Assembly (NCBI RefSeq): GCF_016591975.1
Contig: NZ_AP024169.1
Coordinates: 830,001 to 894,000, forward strand
DNA length: 64,000 nt
Direction of reading: 5' to 3'
From: Anaeromicropila herbilytica
Lineage (GTDB): Bacteria > Bacillota > Clostridia > Lachnospirales > Lachnospiraceae
Part shown: one piece after another, positions 42,936-52,626 of the stretch
How the letters are laid out: each line of letters starts with the position of its first letter
Position numbering within the stretch: position 1 is the stretch's first letter
The notes under the pieces: model-generated
The model's input: the letters and a program-made list of their open reading frames with translations, nothing else
Told to the model about the DNA's origin: nothing
The model's database searches: none
Made by a program: the position numbers and the translations under genes

Positions 42936-43859
42936 TTATTCAGCTAAATCTTTGATTTCTTTGTATTGTTTAAGATCTGTATAAAGTTCTCCTAAATATG
43001 GATTACGTTTTGTTTTAACAATCTTATATGCAAAGTAGATAAATACAGCAACATTAGCAGCTAAAGCTACAAAACTTACGATAAATAATGCAGTCTCATT
43101 ATGAGAAGAACGAACTGCAAATCTAGATTCATCAATAAATCCAGGGCAAGTCATTGCGAACATACACCAAATTGCAAGTGTTTGAGCACGATGTTGTAAC
43201 CAAGCACCTTTCTTGATAAAGAAAGCAGCAAAAGTTGGTGCTAATAATAAAGCTAGACCACAATACCAAGCATGATCTGGTAAACAGTTATATGTATAAG
43301 CGAAGTTCCAAATATCATATGCTACAATCCAGAACCAAAGCATATCAGGCCATAACATGTCTTTACTCTTATCCTTACTAATACAGATTCCAAACCAACC
43401 TGTAATTGTAAGGATATTTAAGATACCTGCAATACCATTCATATAATTCCATGAACCGCTTACAGTAACCATACCTTCAAAGATATCTTTATGAAGACCT
43501 AATCCACCAATTTGGAAATCACGGGCAACTGCTTCACAGATATTAATAGCAAGAATTAAAGGTGGGAAACATAAAGCCCATTTGTTGGCACTTGCACCTT
43601 TTACATGGCGAATTAACCAGAAACCGATACATCCTGCTAGTGATGAATATACTTTAGCATAGTGGAACCAGTCATTCACACTGGTACCTTTTGTTGTATT
43701 TGGCCAAACAGCAACTGTTAAGATTACTGGTAGAACCATGAAAAATAAAACGCCTCCCCACTTGGATCTACGGCTAAATTCATTGAGTGCAATCAATGCC
43801 ACAAAAACAACTAACCACATAAGCCAGTTAGAGAGTGGTTGTGATTCGAAAAAAAACAT
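42936..43859 (-). CDS. Polytopic membrane protein, DUF5692-like
   Basis: 307 aa with GGAGGG upstream and a sigma-A promoter at 43921-43948. About eight hydrophobic segments run through the protein, with repeated Trp-rich stretches (PLSNWLMWLVVFVALIALNE, GFWLIRHVKG and WPDMLWFWIVAYDIWNFAYT). The C-terminal 25 residues are charged and cytoplasmic. It fits my memory of the DUF5692 family of Lachnospiraceae, function unknown; the family name is not certain. Confidence 0.8.
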   Translation of the reverse strand: MFFFESQPLSNWLMWLVVFVALIALNEFSRRSKWGGVLFFMVLPVILTVAVWPNTTKGTSVNDWFHYAKVYSSLAGCIGFWLIRHVKGASANKWALCFPPLILAINICEAVARDFQIGGLGLHKDIFEGMVTVSGSWNYMNGIAGILNILTITGWFGICISKDKSKDMLWPDMLWFWIVAYDIWNFAYTYNCLPDHAWYCGLALLLAPTFAAFFIKKGAWLQHRAQTLAIWCMFAMTCPGFIDESRFAVRSSHNETALFIVSFVALAANVAVFIYFAYKIVKTKRNPYLGELYTDLKQYKEIKDLAE

Positions 43860-43920
43860 AAATAAATCCCTCCTTAAATATAGTTAAAATAGTATATTTT
43901 GCATAAATAACCACAGATAT

Positions 43921-43948
43921 AGTATACACATTGTATAAATAAAGTCAA
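43921..43948 (-). promoter_or_regulatory. Sigma-A promoter of DUF5692-like gene
   Basis: On the minus strand TTGACT, 16-nt spacer, TATACT, about 60 nt before the start codon at 43859. Confidence 0.75.
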
Positions 43949-44450
43949 GGAAAATATTGATAATTGGAAAATAAATTGGTGAATATGACGAATAATATCT
44001 GCATTATATGGCAGTATAGAACATTTTATATAAAAATATTAGATGCGTAGTACGATAGGATATGCTACTGTAAATAGATTCAATCACTTTATGAAGTGGT
44101 ATTTATAACTATATAAATTAGCTGAAATAGTTGATTACTACAGAGATTATATATTTTTTTTATACTTCTAAGAAAATAAATATAAAGCCGAAGCGTAAAT
44201 TAGGGAAACTAATATTATGCAATATTTATTTCCTACGTTAGGTAAGTTTACAAAAAGACAACCATGAAGAAAATTGTAAAATCAGATAGCTTATACAAAA
44301 TATTATGTTATAATTGGTAAATATATAGAAAAATATATAGATGTGAATATTAACATTCATTCATGAAATGAAATAGTTCTATCTTAAATAGAATACTATT
44401 AACTTACACAACTAACTGAAAATATCAAAGAATTGGAAAGGAAGAACAAT
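43949..44450. other. Intergenic region, nothing recognised
   Basis: About 500 nt of AT-rich DNA between divergent genes. I see no ORF with a ribosome binding site, no known riboswitch core and no tRNA. Weak short inverted repeats near 44180-44250 are not convincing. Confidence 0.35.
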
Positions 44451-45050
44451 ATGGAACAAATTAAAAAGGTAGTTGGAAGGCTCCAATATAATTCACCAGT
44501 AACACTTACCTTCGCTCTAATATCCTTTGCCTCATTGCTTCTTGGTATGCTGACAAAGGGAGTGACAACCAATTTATTGTTTAGCGTATACCAATCTTCG
44601 TTGCTTAATCCACTTAGCTATATAAGGATATTTGGTCATGTGCTAGGCCATGCAAATCTCAATCATTATTCAAGCAATATGCTATTGTTCTTAGTACTAG
44701 GACCAATGTTAGAAGAAAAGTATGGATCAAAAACTTTTCTTAAGATGATAGCAATAACAGCTGCCGTATCAGGTCTATTTCATATCATATTTTATCCTAA
44801 TGTAGTCCTACTTGGAGCAAGTGGAATCGTCTTTATGATGATTGTATTATCCTCTGCTGCAGGAATGGTAGATGGTAAAGTTCCAATCACACTTTTACTA
44901 GTCTTGGTTATTTATCTGGGAGGAGAGTTTGTAGGAGGTTTAGGTGCTAATGATGGAATCGCACATTCTGCACATATTGTGGGAGGTATTTGTGGTGCAG
45001 GATTTGGTTTTCTAATAGTACGAAAGCATAACGATTTATTACTAAAATAG
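44451..45050 (+). CDS. Rhomboid-family intramembrane serine protease
   Basis: 199 aa from the ATG at 44451 with AAAGGAAG 6 nt upstream. Six hydrophobic segments. Typical rhomboid features are GHVLGHANLNHYSSNMLLF in TM2, catalytic serine in GASGIVFMM (TM4) and catalytic histidine in HSAHIVGGICGAGFGF (TM6). It cleaves other membrane proteins within the bilayer. It lies 70 nt upstream of an Agr-like response regulator/kinase pair in the same direction, so processing of a signal or sensor is an attractive but unproven link. Confidence 0.9.
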   Translation: MEQIKKVVGRLQYNSPVTLTFALISFASLLLGMLTKGVTTNLLFSVYQSSLLNPLSYIRIFGHVLGHANLNHYSSNMLLFLVLGPMLEEKYGSKTFLKMIAITAAVSGLFHIIFYPNVVLLGASGIVFMMIVLSSAAGMVDGKVPITLLLVLVIYLGGEFVGGLGANDGIAHSAHIVGGICGAGFGFLIVRKHNDLLLK

Positions 45051-45120
45051 TGCCTTTCAATACATAAGGCTTGAAAAGGTAATATAAAAATACGAAAGAA
45101 AAGTAGGAGGTGTTGAATAC

Positions 45121-45825
45121 ATGCTGCAGATTGCAATCTGTGATGATGAAGACATAATTTTAGAATATATAACAAGATTAACAAATGAGATAATAAAATC
45201 TGAAAATTTGTCGTGTAACATTCACTCCTACTCATCAGGAGAACAGTTAATAGAGGAGAATGTACTTTTTGATGTCATTCTTCTTGATATTGGAATGAAC
45301 CATTTAAATGGGATTGAAGTTGCTAAGAAAATAAGAGAAAGTTCGGATGCAGTTATTATCTTTATTACTGCACTAAAAGAATATGTCTTTGATGCCTTCG
45401 ATGTTGGAGCATTTCATTTTCTAATAAAACCGATTGAAAAGAATAAATTCTTCGAAGTATTTGTAAAGGCTGTTAAGCAAAGAGGTGATAGTAGGACAGG
45501 AGAAGCATTTCTTATTAAGGCAGGTAGTACATTTCAGAAGATAGAACCAACTAAGGTCTATTATGCCGAGAATCATGGAAGAAAGATAGTATTACATATG
45601 AAAGATAAGCAAGTCGAAACTTATGGAAAAATGGACGAATATGAGCTGCGACTAGGAGAAAATTTCTATCGGTGTCATAGAGGGTATTTGGTTAATCTAT
45701 CAGAGATCTATTCTTATGATCGAATGAATATCGTGTTAAAGAATGGAGATCATATTTACCTTTCCAAACAACGATATTCAGATTTTGTAGGTACCTATAT
45801 GAGATATTTAAAAGATGGAGATTAA
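45121..45825 (+). CDS. LytTR-family (AgrA-like) response regulator
   Basis: 234 aa, GTAGGAGG upstream. The receiver domain has D8/D9/E10, phospho-acceptor D56 (VILLDIGMN) and K103-type LIKPI. The LytTR DNA-binding domain (about 125-230) has KVYYAENHGRKIVLH and FYRCHRGYLVNLSEI. It is the partner of the membrane kinase starting 3 nt after its stop codon. Regulators of this type bind direct repeats upstream of targets; none was identified here. Confidence 0.95.
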   Translation: MLQIAICDDEDIILEYITRLTNEIIKSENLSCNIHSYSSGEQLIEENVLFDVILLDIGMNHLNGIEVAKKIRESSDAVIIFITALKEYVFDAFDVGAFHFLIKPIEKNKFFEVFVKAVKQRGDSRTGEAFLIKAGSTFQKIEPTKVYYAENHGRKIVLHMKDKQVETYGKMDEYELRLGENFYRCHRGYLVNLSEIYSYDRMNIVLKNGDHIYLSKQRYSDFVGTYMRYLKDGD

Positions 45826-45828
45826 AGA

Positions 45829-47307
45829 ATGGTTGAGATCATAAACCGGGTCATAGAGATTGTGGAATATAGTATCGAAGGATTACTACTCTATTATTAT
45901 ATGAAAGATTATGTATTGTCAAAAAAAATGTGGAAGTATGCGCATATTGTACTGATTCTACAATATATGGGGATACAGGTATTTCTTCATAGCGCAAGTT
46001 CGGTTCGTAGATTGTTGTATGGGAAAGATATGATTATTGAGAGTAGTAGGCAAAGTATTATTGTGCTCGCAGTGAGTTTGTTTTTTACACTAATCTTTAC
46101 GTTAGTTCTTACGAAGGGTAGAAATCTAGTTAAAATGTATCTAGTACTGACTTTTTATTCAATTATGGAGCTATGTAGATTTATCATTTATTCCATTATG
46201 ATAATTGTAACGGACCGGTGGGTTCATCTAGCAGTATTTCTATTTGAACGAAAGTTTATTAAAAATTTTGCTTCCCTTCAACGATTGTTGGAGATCAATC
46301 AATTCCTTTTCAATAATATGTTTTCTATTGGAATGTGTCTTCTATTGTGGTTCATATTAAAGCGACATAAATATTATTTATCCTACATAAAAAATCAGCT
46401 AGCGAATCAGGAATTATTATTTTTATCAATACCAAGTCTAGTTGGTCTTATCTTAGCTATCCTTCTTCGGAGTATTTTATTTATTAAAAGAGATGGTAAA
46501 ATGTATGATCTGTATTCGAATAATGCACAGATGTATTTTATCGTACCCGCAATTATTCTGCTGTGTCTGATATCAATTGTACTTAGTTCAAAGGTATTAA
46601 AAGAGCTAGTAGAATATCATGAGGAAAAAAAGCTTCGTATGATCTATGAGAATCAAATGAGTGATATGAAGAAACACATAGAGGATATGGAACAATTGTA
46701 TGATGGAATTCGTGGAATGAAGCATGATTTAAAAAACTATACCTTTGAGATAGAAGCATTATTATCCCTTGAAAAGGAAGATCATGGGGAATACCAAAGT
46801 GAAATAAATCAGTACTTGCAAGGCATCTATACATCGCTTGATAAATTTGATATGAAATATAAAACAGGGAATCCAATTATAGATGTAGTATTAAATCGTA
46901 AATATCAGCAAGCGAAGGAGAATGAGATTACATTTACCAGTAATCTTATCTATCCTAAGAATCTGAATATTAGCGCGTTTGACCTAAGCATTATATTAAA
47001 TAATGCATTAGATAATGCCTTAGAAGCCTGTATGAATCGTAGATTACGCATAGATAAAAATGATACTTTTATTACATTGAATGCTTATCAAAAAGGAAAA
47101 ATGTTCTTTATAGAAGTAAACAATAATTTTCATGGGTCAATCAAATATCAAGATCATAAGAAGGAACTTGCAACCACCAAAACAGATCAAGGAATACATG
47201 GAATGGGAATAAAGAATATTCGTAATTGTGCTGATAAATATTTTGGTGAACTTCTCATTGAAGTGAAAGAGGATGTATTTCAATTAACAATTATGTTACA
47301 AGGGTGA
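45829..47307 (+). CDS. AgrC-like (GHKL) sensor histidine kinase
   Basis: 492 aa. About six to seven hydrophobic segments fill the first 255 residues. A coiled-coil linker leads to H299 (GMKHDLKNYTFEIEALL), then the GHKL ATPase with ILNNALDNALEACMNR and IHGMGIKNIR. This layout is that of AgrC-type peptide-pheromone receptors. No AgrB or AgrD-like gene is visible nearby, so the input is unknown; a rhomboid gene precedes the pair. Confidence 0.93.
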   Translation: MVEIINRVIEIVEYSIEGLLLYYYMKDYVLSKKMWKYAHIVLILQYMGIQVFLHSASSVRRLLYGKDMIIESSRQSIIVLAVSLFFTLIFTLVLTKGRNLVKMYLVLTFYSIMELCRFIIYSIMIIVTDRWVHLAVFLFERKFIKNFASLQRLLEINQFLFNNMFSIGMCLLLWFILKRHKYYLSYIKNQLANQELLFLSIPSLVGLILAILLRSILFIKRDGKMYDLYSNNAQMYFIVPAIILLCLISIVLSSKVLKELVEYHEEKKLRMIYENQMSDMKKHIEDMEQLYDGIRGMKHDLKNYTFEIEALLSLEKEDHGEYQSEINQYLQGIYTSLDKFDMKYKTGNPIIDVVLNRKYQQAKENEITFTSNLIYPKNLNISAFDLSIILNNALDNALEACMNRRLRIDKNDTFITLNAYQKGKMFFIEVNNNFHGSIKYQDHKKELATTKTDQGIHGMGIKNIRNCADKYFGELLIEVKEDVFQLTIMLQG

Positions 47308-47489
47308 TGTTAGGATGTCAAATCCAATCTAAGAAATGGATTTTCGTTACAAGATAGATACGCTTCATTACAAATGACTTTATTTTTAATTCTGCCTTAC
47401 GATATAGTAATTACATGGATGTATGTTGCATCAGGGAAGATGAGGGAATATCATACATAGAAATGTAACTACGAAGGGAGAAATGAAAC

Positions 47490-48233
47490 ATGAGAGTAAC
47501 AGGATACACGCCAATGTCATTGCTTGATGCTATGCAAGGAACAAAATCATCAAGTATATATAGTAATCCTTATGCTAATTCAACAGGATTGGTGCATAAT
47601 TGGATGTCTGCATCTACAAAAGCTAAGTTAAATCAATCAACGCTTAACGCTTATAAGAAGACCGATTCGCTTTATACGGCAACTAAAAATGCAGCAGTTG
47701 GAGTAAGAGAACATAGCGAAAAGTTAGCCAATACAAGCGCAGATTCCGTCTTTGCCAAAGCAGAAGCTGGGGATAAAAGTGGTGCAATGAATGAAATTAA
47801 TAATTTTATTAAAGACTACAATGGCATGCTTCACAACATGAGTATTACAGGACAAAGTAGTAGCAATATTCTATATAAGAATCAGTTACATAATAATGCG
47901 ATTGCAAATAAAGAGAGTCTTAATGCGATTGGAATTACAGTTCAAAAAGATGGTACCCTTGCGGTCAATCAAAAGACTCTAGAGAATTCGAAAGTTGAAG
48001 ATCTAGAAAAGGTATTTCAAGGAGCTTCTTCATTTGCAGGTAACGCATCCGTTAAGAGTATCTATGTGGAAGCTAATGCAGTAGAAGCGATGTCTGAGCA
48101 GAACTCAATGTATTCTTATTTATCATCAGGATATAATAACTTAGGCGGATATAGTAGTCTTTTAGGTAGCTCCAGCTATGGCTCTGGTGGATTTAACAGT
48201 TTACTTAGCAGTTTTCTAGATTCAACGATATAA
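47490..48233 (+). CDS. FliD-C-terminal-like secreted/flagellar protein
   Basis: 247 aa with GAAGGGAG upstream. The first 30 residues are Ser/Tyr/Asn-rich, without a signal peptide. A helix-rich middle (about 50-135) contains AMNEINNFIKDYNGMLHNM, and LNAIGITVQKDGTLAVNQKTLENS resembles the flagellar filament-cap protein FliD, in the region before its C-terminal helices. The C-terminal 35 residues are Gly/Ser/Tyr-rich. It is much shorter than FliD (about 500-700 aa in many clostridia). It could be an exported accessory flagellar protein. Confidence 0.75.
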   Translation: MRVTGYTPMSLLDAMQGTKSSSIYSNPYANSTGLVHNWMSASTKAKLNQSTLNAYKKTDSLYTATKNAAVGVREHSEKLANTSADSVFAKAEAGDKSGAMNEINNFIKDYNGMLHNMSITGQSSSNILYKNQLHNNAIANKESLNAIGITVQKDGTLAVNQKTLENSKVEDLEKVFQGASSFAGNASVKSIYVEANAVEAMSEQNSMYSYLSSGYNNLGGYSSLLGSSSYGSGGFNSLLSSFLDSTI

Positions 48234-48292
48234 GATTACGTCCGACTAGATTATTAGTCGGAATGTGAAGCGTATAAGATAATCAATTTGTA

Positions 48293-48324
48293 ATAAGGGA
48301 GTGTTCATAGGGACACTCCCTTAT
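48293..48324. terminator. Hairpin at the 3' end of alkD
   Basis: Perfect stem ATAAGGGAGTGT / ACACTCCCTTAT with an 8-nt loop. It overlaps the stop codon of the minus-strand gene at 48321, and could stop transcription from either side. Confidence 0.6.
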
Positions 48325-49019
48325 CTACGTTTCATTTTCCGAATTATTTGTTTGGTATCAGGATCTACTTTCAGAGATTCTGTTATCTTTTGCAAAGCTT
48401 TGTTATAAGTATCATTATCCAAGGTGTTATCCTTAAGGTAGATCATAGTACGATCTGGGTAGTTAACATAGCAGATAGAGATTGCCCAAGCAACAGACAT
48501 TTTTACATAGTAACCGGGATGCTTAATCTGATCCAGCATTGATAATATGGAATCAATATGTTCTTCGTCTATATAATAAAAGAGCAACATAACAACAGCG
48601 AATCGTATAGAATACTCTCTTGAATCGGATAAGAAAGGAAGCAGATAATCCCACATTTCCTTAGGATAGCGCTTAGGCAACTTAAGTCCACTACAGAAAC
48701 TATCACATACGGACCAGTTATCAATCTTAGTTACAAATTGGGTGATGTAAGGTAATAGTTCCTTAAGTTCTGCACTTATATAGCCGATGGTCATCCCTTG
48801 TAGCATAATCTCTTCAAAACTATCGTCAGAAGCATCTATAAGATAGGATTGCCAATCCCCTTTCGCAAGGTCCTTTGCTATTTTTCTTAATAGTGGTAAT
48901 CGAACACCCATAACATTAGGGACACCAGGCAATAAATTACTGGTGAAAGCTTGGTATTTTGGATCAATTAGGGAAGAGAGCTTTTCTCTAATCATCTGAT
49001 TTCTATCTATATGAATCAC
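48321..49019 (-). CDS. DNA alkylation repair protein, AlkD-like (HEAT-repeat glycosylase)
   Basis: 232 aa starting with GTG at 49019; a weak ribosome binding site (GAAAG) lies upstream, and an in-frame ATG at 48995 is the alternative. The helical HEAT-repeat architecture with GVRLPLLRKIAKDLAK, MLQGMTIGYI, TKIDNWSVCDSFCSGLK (the conserved WxxxD region) and YYVKMSVAWAISICYVN is the AlkD family. It removes alkylated bases, especially bulky N3/N7 adducts. It is a single gene. Confidence 0.88.
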   Translation of the reverse strand: MIHIDRNQMIREKLSSLIDPKYQAFTSNLLPGVPNVMGVRLPLLRKIAKDLAKGDWQSYLIDASDDSFEEIMLQGMTIGYISAELKELLPYITQFVTKIDNWSVCDSFCSGLKLPKRYPKEMWDYLLPFLSDSREYSIRFAVVMLLFYYIDEEHIDSILSMLDQIKHPGYYVKMSVAWAISICYVNYPDRTMIYLKDNTLDNDTYNKALQKITESLKVDPDTKQIIRKMKRR

Positions 49020-49234
49020 CTACTTTCATTGATAAGATATCTATTAAAGAATAATAATGTTTCATTCTTGGAATACGTTTCATACTCAAGTATTCAAAGT
49101 AACATTCTTGAATAAAACTCTAAAATCTGTTAGTTCATAAAAAATAAAGTTTTACGACAAGAACATTATACAACGTAGTAGTGATGTACTCAATATATTT
49201 ACGATGCAAACAGTACAAGCATGAAACTGAATAC

Positions 49235-49515
49235 TATATGGGGATGAGTTATCAAAAGAATGGGAAAATACTACAATTGTAGAAGCATATTTAGGGGAAC
49301 GGTGGGAAAAAGAAATTTCACAAAGTAAGCTTATCTACTATATAGTTGATTACCTCGTGATTTTTGATTAGAATTCTACTCTTTTCAGATGAAGATAAAA
49401 CTGATATAATAGATGAGGTCTATGAGCGAATTGCAATTCATAGGCTTTTTACTTGATGATGGATTCTGTCGTAGATTGGCAGTGAATCAATACATATATA
49501 ATACGTAGAAGATGT
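49235..49515 (+). pseudogene. Decayed coding remnants, unknown gene
   Basis: Protein-like stretches occur in frames broken by stops: GDELSKEWENTTIVEAYLGE and then ERWEKEISQSKLIYYIVDY up to a TAG near 49372, and IRILLFSDEDKTDIIDEVYE with RIAIHRLFT to a TGA near 49456. No start, ribosome binding site or intact frame exists. It is most likely an old degraded gene; no family recognised. Confidence 0.3.
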
Positions 49516-49634
49516 CCATGAATTAAAAAGAGATGAATCTACGATAAAAATGACTTAATAGTCACAGATGAATTGTCAAAGACTGTTTAGTCTGTGACTG
49601 TTTAGGCAGTAATATATTTAGAGAGAGGTATTGT

Positions 49635-50777
49635 ATGCAAGCAGCATTAAATGAAGAACAACAGAAACTTATGAAAGAGATACTTATTAATGGAATGCCT
49701 TCTGGTGATTTAAAAGAGTGCCTTGGATTCTATACGAAACAAAAGTTAGCGGATATCGCTGTTCGTTATGGTCTGACTAAGCTTATGTCTAAGAAGAAAG
49801 AGGAAATCATCGATATAATATCGGAACGTATTCTTGAGACTTTGTCAGAAGAGATTATGTATGAAGATACTAGCGAACTAGAAAAATTAATGGATGTATG
49901 TTCAGATAAAGAAACGGATACAGAACTTAAGACAATCACAAGTCTACTAAGATATCGTTATCAAGGATGGGTATATCTATTTAACATAAAGAATGAAGAT
50001 AGCATCTGTGTTGTCGTACCAGAGCAGATAAAAAAATATATGGTTGAATTCTTATCTGATAAAGATAAAGTAATAGAAACGAATAAGAATCAAGAGATGC
50101 TAGGATTTCTAATGGCATTAAATAACATGTATGGAATCTATGAGATAGATCAATACCTAACGGTATGGAACAAATATCATGAAGAGCAATTAAGCTACGA
50201 TGCATTTGTTGAATTTTTTGATAAAGTGAAAGAACGTTATAGTTTTTGCTGGATGGATGATAACTATATTATCAATGAAGGATTTGAGAATAAAGAAGAA
50301 TATCAGGATCTGTTAAATGATGTTATACATAAACCTTACTATATGCCAAGCAAAGAGGATCTTGAAATATATATGCAGGAATTAGTGGATATTGATTCCG
50401 AACAATATATAGCAATCAAGAATTATCTAAGTAAAAAAGTGAAGAGTGAAGTAGAATTAGACAATTTACTTTATGATTTGGAAACAATATGTGTATTATC
50501 TGCTCTTCCAAGTGAAGTTATTAATTTTATGGAAGAATATCAAGTGACTTTTGATGATTCGAATGATGCAAATGTATTTATGAAGTTATATATTGATTGG
50601 CAGAACAACACTAGAGTATGGAACAATAGAGGATATAAACCAACCGAATTATACAACGATTATAATCAGGGAATTGTAACTCAAAATGTTCCATATGTAA
50701 GGGAGAATAAAATAGGTAGAAATGAACCATGTCCATGTGGCAGTGGTAAAAAATACAAGCATTGTTGTGGAAGATAA
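49635..50777 (+). CDS. SEC-C zinc-finger protein, unknown role
   Basis: 380 aa, GAGAGAGG upstream. Mostly helical, acidic protein without signal or TM. The C-terminal SEC-C motif (IGRNEPCPCGSGKKYKHCCG) is intact and binds zinc in SecA-like and plasmid-partner proteins. Residues about 20-60 (LKECLGFYTKQKLADIAVRY) may form an SAP-like helix-turn-helix. The rest is not recognised. A terminator follows about 40 nt after the stop. Confidence 0.8.
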   Translation: MQAALNEEQQKLMKEILINGMPSGDLKECLGFYTKQKLADIAVRYGLTKLMSKKKEEIIDIISERILETLSEEIMYEDTSELEKLMDVCSDKETDTELKTITSLLRYRYQGWVYLFNIKNEDSICVVVPEQIKKYMVEFLSDKDKVIETNKNQEMLGFLMALNNMYGIYEIDQYLTVWNKYHEEQLSYDAFVEFFDKVKERYSFCWMDDNYIINEGFENKEEYQDLLNDVIHKPYYMPSKEDLEIYMQELVDIDSEQYIAIKNYLSKKVKSEVELDNLLYDLETICVLSALPSEVINFMEEYQVTFDDSNDANVFMKLYIDWQNNTRVWNNRGYKPTELYNDYNQGIVTQNVPYVRENKIGRNEPCPCGSGKKYKHCCGR

Positions 50778-50816
50778 TAAAACGATAACAATAGAAGTAT
50801 TAATAAGTTGATTAGG

Positions 50817-50839
50817 ACCCGTCATATTGGCGGGTTTTT
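50817..50839 (+). terminator. Intrinsic terminator
   Basis: Stem ACCCGTC / GGCGGGT with a short loop, followed by TTTTTC, about 40 nt after the SEC-C gene. Confidence 0.85.
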
Positions 50840-50995
50840 CTATGTTTAAATGTTTTTGGGAAAATATACAATATGAATTTAATTAATTTCTAAGGATGGA
50901 TATTTTATTAAGATATAGGAATAATAGTTTGGAAGATATTTATTTTTAAAATAAATAATAGATATCATATTTTAATAAAATAAGGATGTGTTTCG

Positions 50996-52492
50996 ATGAA
51001 AAGTGAAAATATTCATGGAAAAGAAAAAGGATTATCCGCATGGCAACTCACTATGATGGCAGTAGGTACGGTTATCGGAGGGTCCTTTTTTCTTGGTTCG
51101 GCTGTAGTTATTAATGCTACCGGTCCATCTGTTTTATTATCTTTTATATTAGGCGGAATCTTAGTATATTTTATTCTATATGCATTGTCCGAAATGACAG
51201 TATCCAAGCCGACAGCGGGATCATTTCAGACCTATGCTTCTGACGCATATGGTCCTGGTTTAGGCTTTGTTGTTGGATGGGTATATTGGACAGGTATGTC
51301 ACTTGCAATGTCAAGCGAAGCGACTGCAGTATCAATACTGATACGTGAATGGTTTCCAGGAATATCAATTGCTGTTCTTGGTAGTGTCATAATCGTTGGG
51401 GTAACTTTACTTAATTTATTGGGTGCAGATAAGTTAAGTAAGTTAGAGAGTGGACTAGCGATTATTAAAGTGGTAGCTGTTGTAGCATTTATTGTTCTCG
51501 CAGTGTTGTTAATTGTTGGTTTAATACCAGGAACTAGGGCAGCAGGTGTAAGCCAAGTGGCAACAGAATCTTTTGCACCTGGTGGTCTTGGTGGATTTGC
51601 AGGAAGCTTATTAATTGTAATGTTTGCATATTCAGGATTTGAGATTATTGGATTAGCAGCATCTGAGACTGAGAATCCACAAGAGACAGTTCCAAAGGCA
51701 ATTAATTATACCGTAGTATTACTTGTATCCATCTACATTATTGCGATTGGGTTATTACTATTTTTAACTCCAACATCTATATTAAATGAGAGAACCAGTC
51801 CTTTTGTTGCGGCACTCAATCGTTGGGGTATGGGTTGGGCAGGAACGATAATCAATTTTGTGCTTATAACAGCCATTCTATCTACTATGTTAGCTGCAAT
51901 GTTCGGTCTTGGTAGAATGATTAGAACTCTTGCAGATGCTGGACAGGCACCTAAGTGGCTAGATGATACAACGGATATTCCACGTAAAGGAATACTATTT
52001 ACTGGTGTAGCAATGCTTTTAGGACTGTGGTTTGGATTATTGCTTCCTAGTGTATATCTATTCTTAGTTAGTTCGGGAGGATTTGCTGTATTATTTACCT
52101 ATGCAGTTATCGTGGCATCTCATATTCGTTTTCGTAAAGCAAATGGATGCCCAGAAGGAAAATGCAGACTAGGAGCATTTCCTTACTCTTCGTTATTTGT
52201 ATTGGTATGCCTAATTATTGCAATGTTTAGTATGCCTTTCATTGGTGGACAAACGTATGGATTCATTGCAGGTATTGCGATTACGGTTCTATATTCAGTA
52301 GCATATCTTATAATGAAAGCAGTCAAGAATAGGCAAGGGATTAGTGATAATGGAGATGCCAGACAATTTCAAACTAGATTATCCACGGAATTCTCGAAAG
52401 AACTTACTTTTGATAAAGAAAGAAAATATGACGAAGGTGATAGAGATTCTGGTGAAGATGAGGAAGAAGAATATGATGATTATAATGAATAA
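50996..52492 (+). CDS. APC-superfamily amino-acid permease
   Basis: 498 aa with 12 predicted TM helices. The TM1 GTVIGGSFFLGSA motif and AGSFQTYASDAYGPGLGF are typical of the APC family. The C-terminal 65 residues are cytoplasmic and very acidic (DEGDRDSGEDEEEEYDDYNE), an unusual tail that could be regulatory. It probably imports or exchanges an amino acid or polyamine; the substrate is unknown. A terminator follows at 52535-52571. Confidence 0.92.
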   Translation: MKSENIHGKEKGLSAWQLTMMAVGTVIGGSFFLGSAVVINATGPSVLLSFILGGILVYFILYALSEMTVSKPTAGSFQTYASDAYGPGLGFVVGWVYWTGMSLAMSSEATAVSILIREWFPGISIAVLGSVIIVGVTLLNLLGADKLSKLESGLAIIKVVAVVAFIVLAVLLIVGLIPGTRAAGVSQVATESFAPGGLGGFAGSLLIVMFAYSGFEIIGLAASETENPQETVPKAINYTVVLLVSIYIIAIGLLLFLTPTSILNERTSPFVAALNRWGMGWAGTIINFVLITAILSTMLAAMFGLGRMIRTLADAGQAPKWLDDTTDIPRKGILFTGVAMLLGLWFGLLLPSVYLFLVSSGGFAVLFTYAVIVASHIRFRKANGCPEGKCRLGAFPYSSLFVLVCLIIAMFSMPFIGGQTYGFIAGIAITVLYSVAYLIMKAVKNRQGISDNGDARQFQTRLSTEFSKELTFDKERKYDEGDRDSGEDEEEEYDDYNE

Positions 52493-52534
52493 CAAAAGCA
52501 TTGGAGTAATAGTGAAGACACTGTAGACAAATGC

Positions 52535-52571
52535 AAATAATAGCTTAGGAAAAAATCCTAAGCTATTATTT
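52535..52571 (+). terminator. Intrinsic terminator of APC permease gene
   Basis: Perfect 16-bp stem AAATAATAGCTTAGGA / TCCTAAGCTATTATTT with a 5-nt loop. Confidence 0.85.
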
Positions 52572-52626
52572 TGCGTTTCATCATATATAAATTTGAATCA
52601 ACATAAATAAAATTGAATTCCTTACA

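Noticed and set aside
48246..48262. Hairpin TCCGACT/AGTCGGA after the FliD-like gene
   Set aside because: No T run follows; too weak to call a terminator, though it could slow polymerase.
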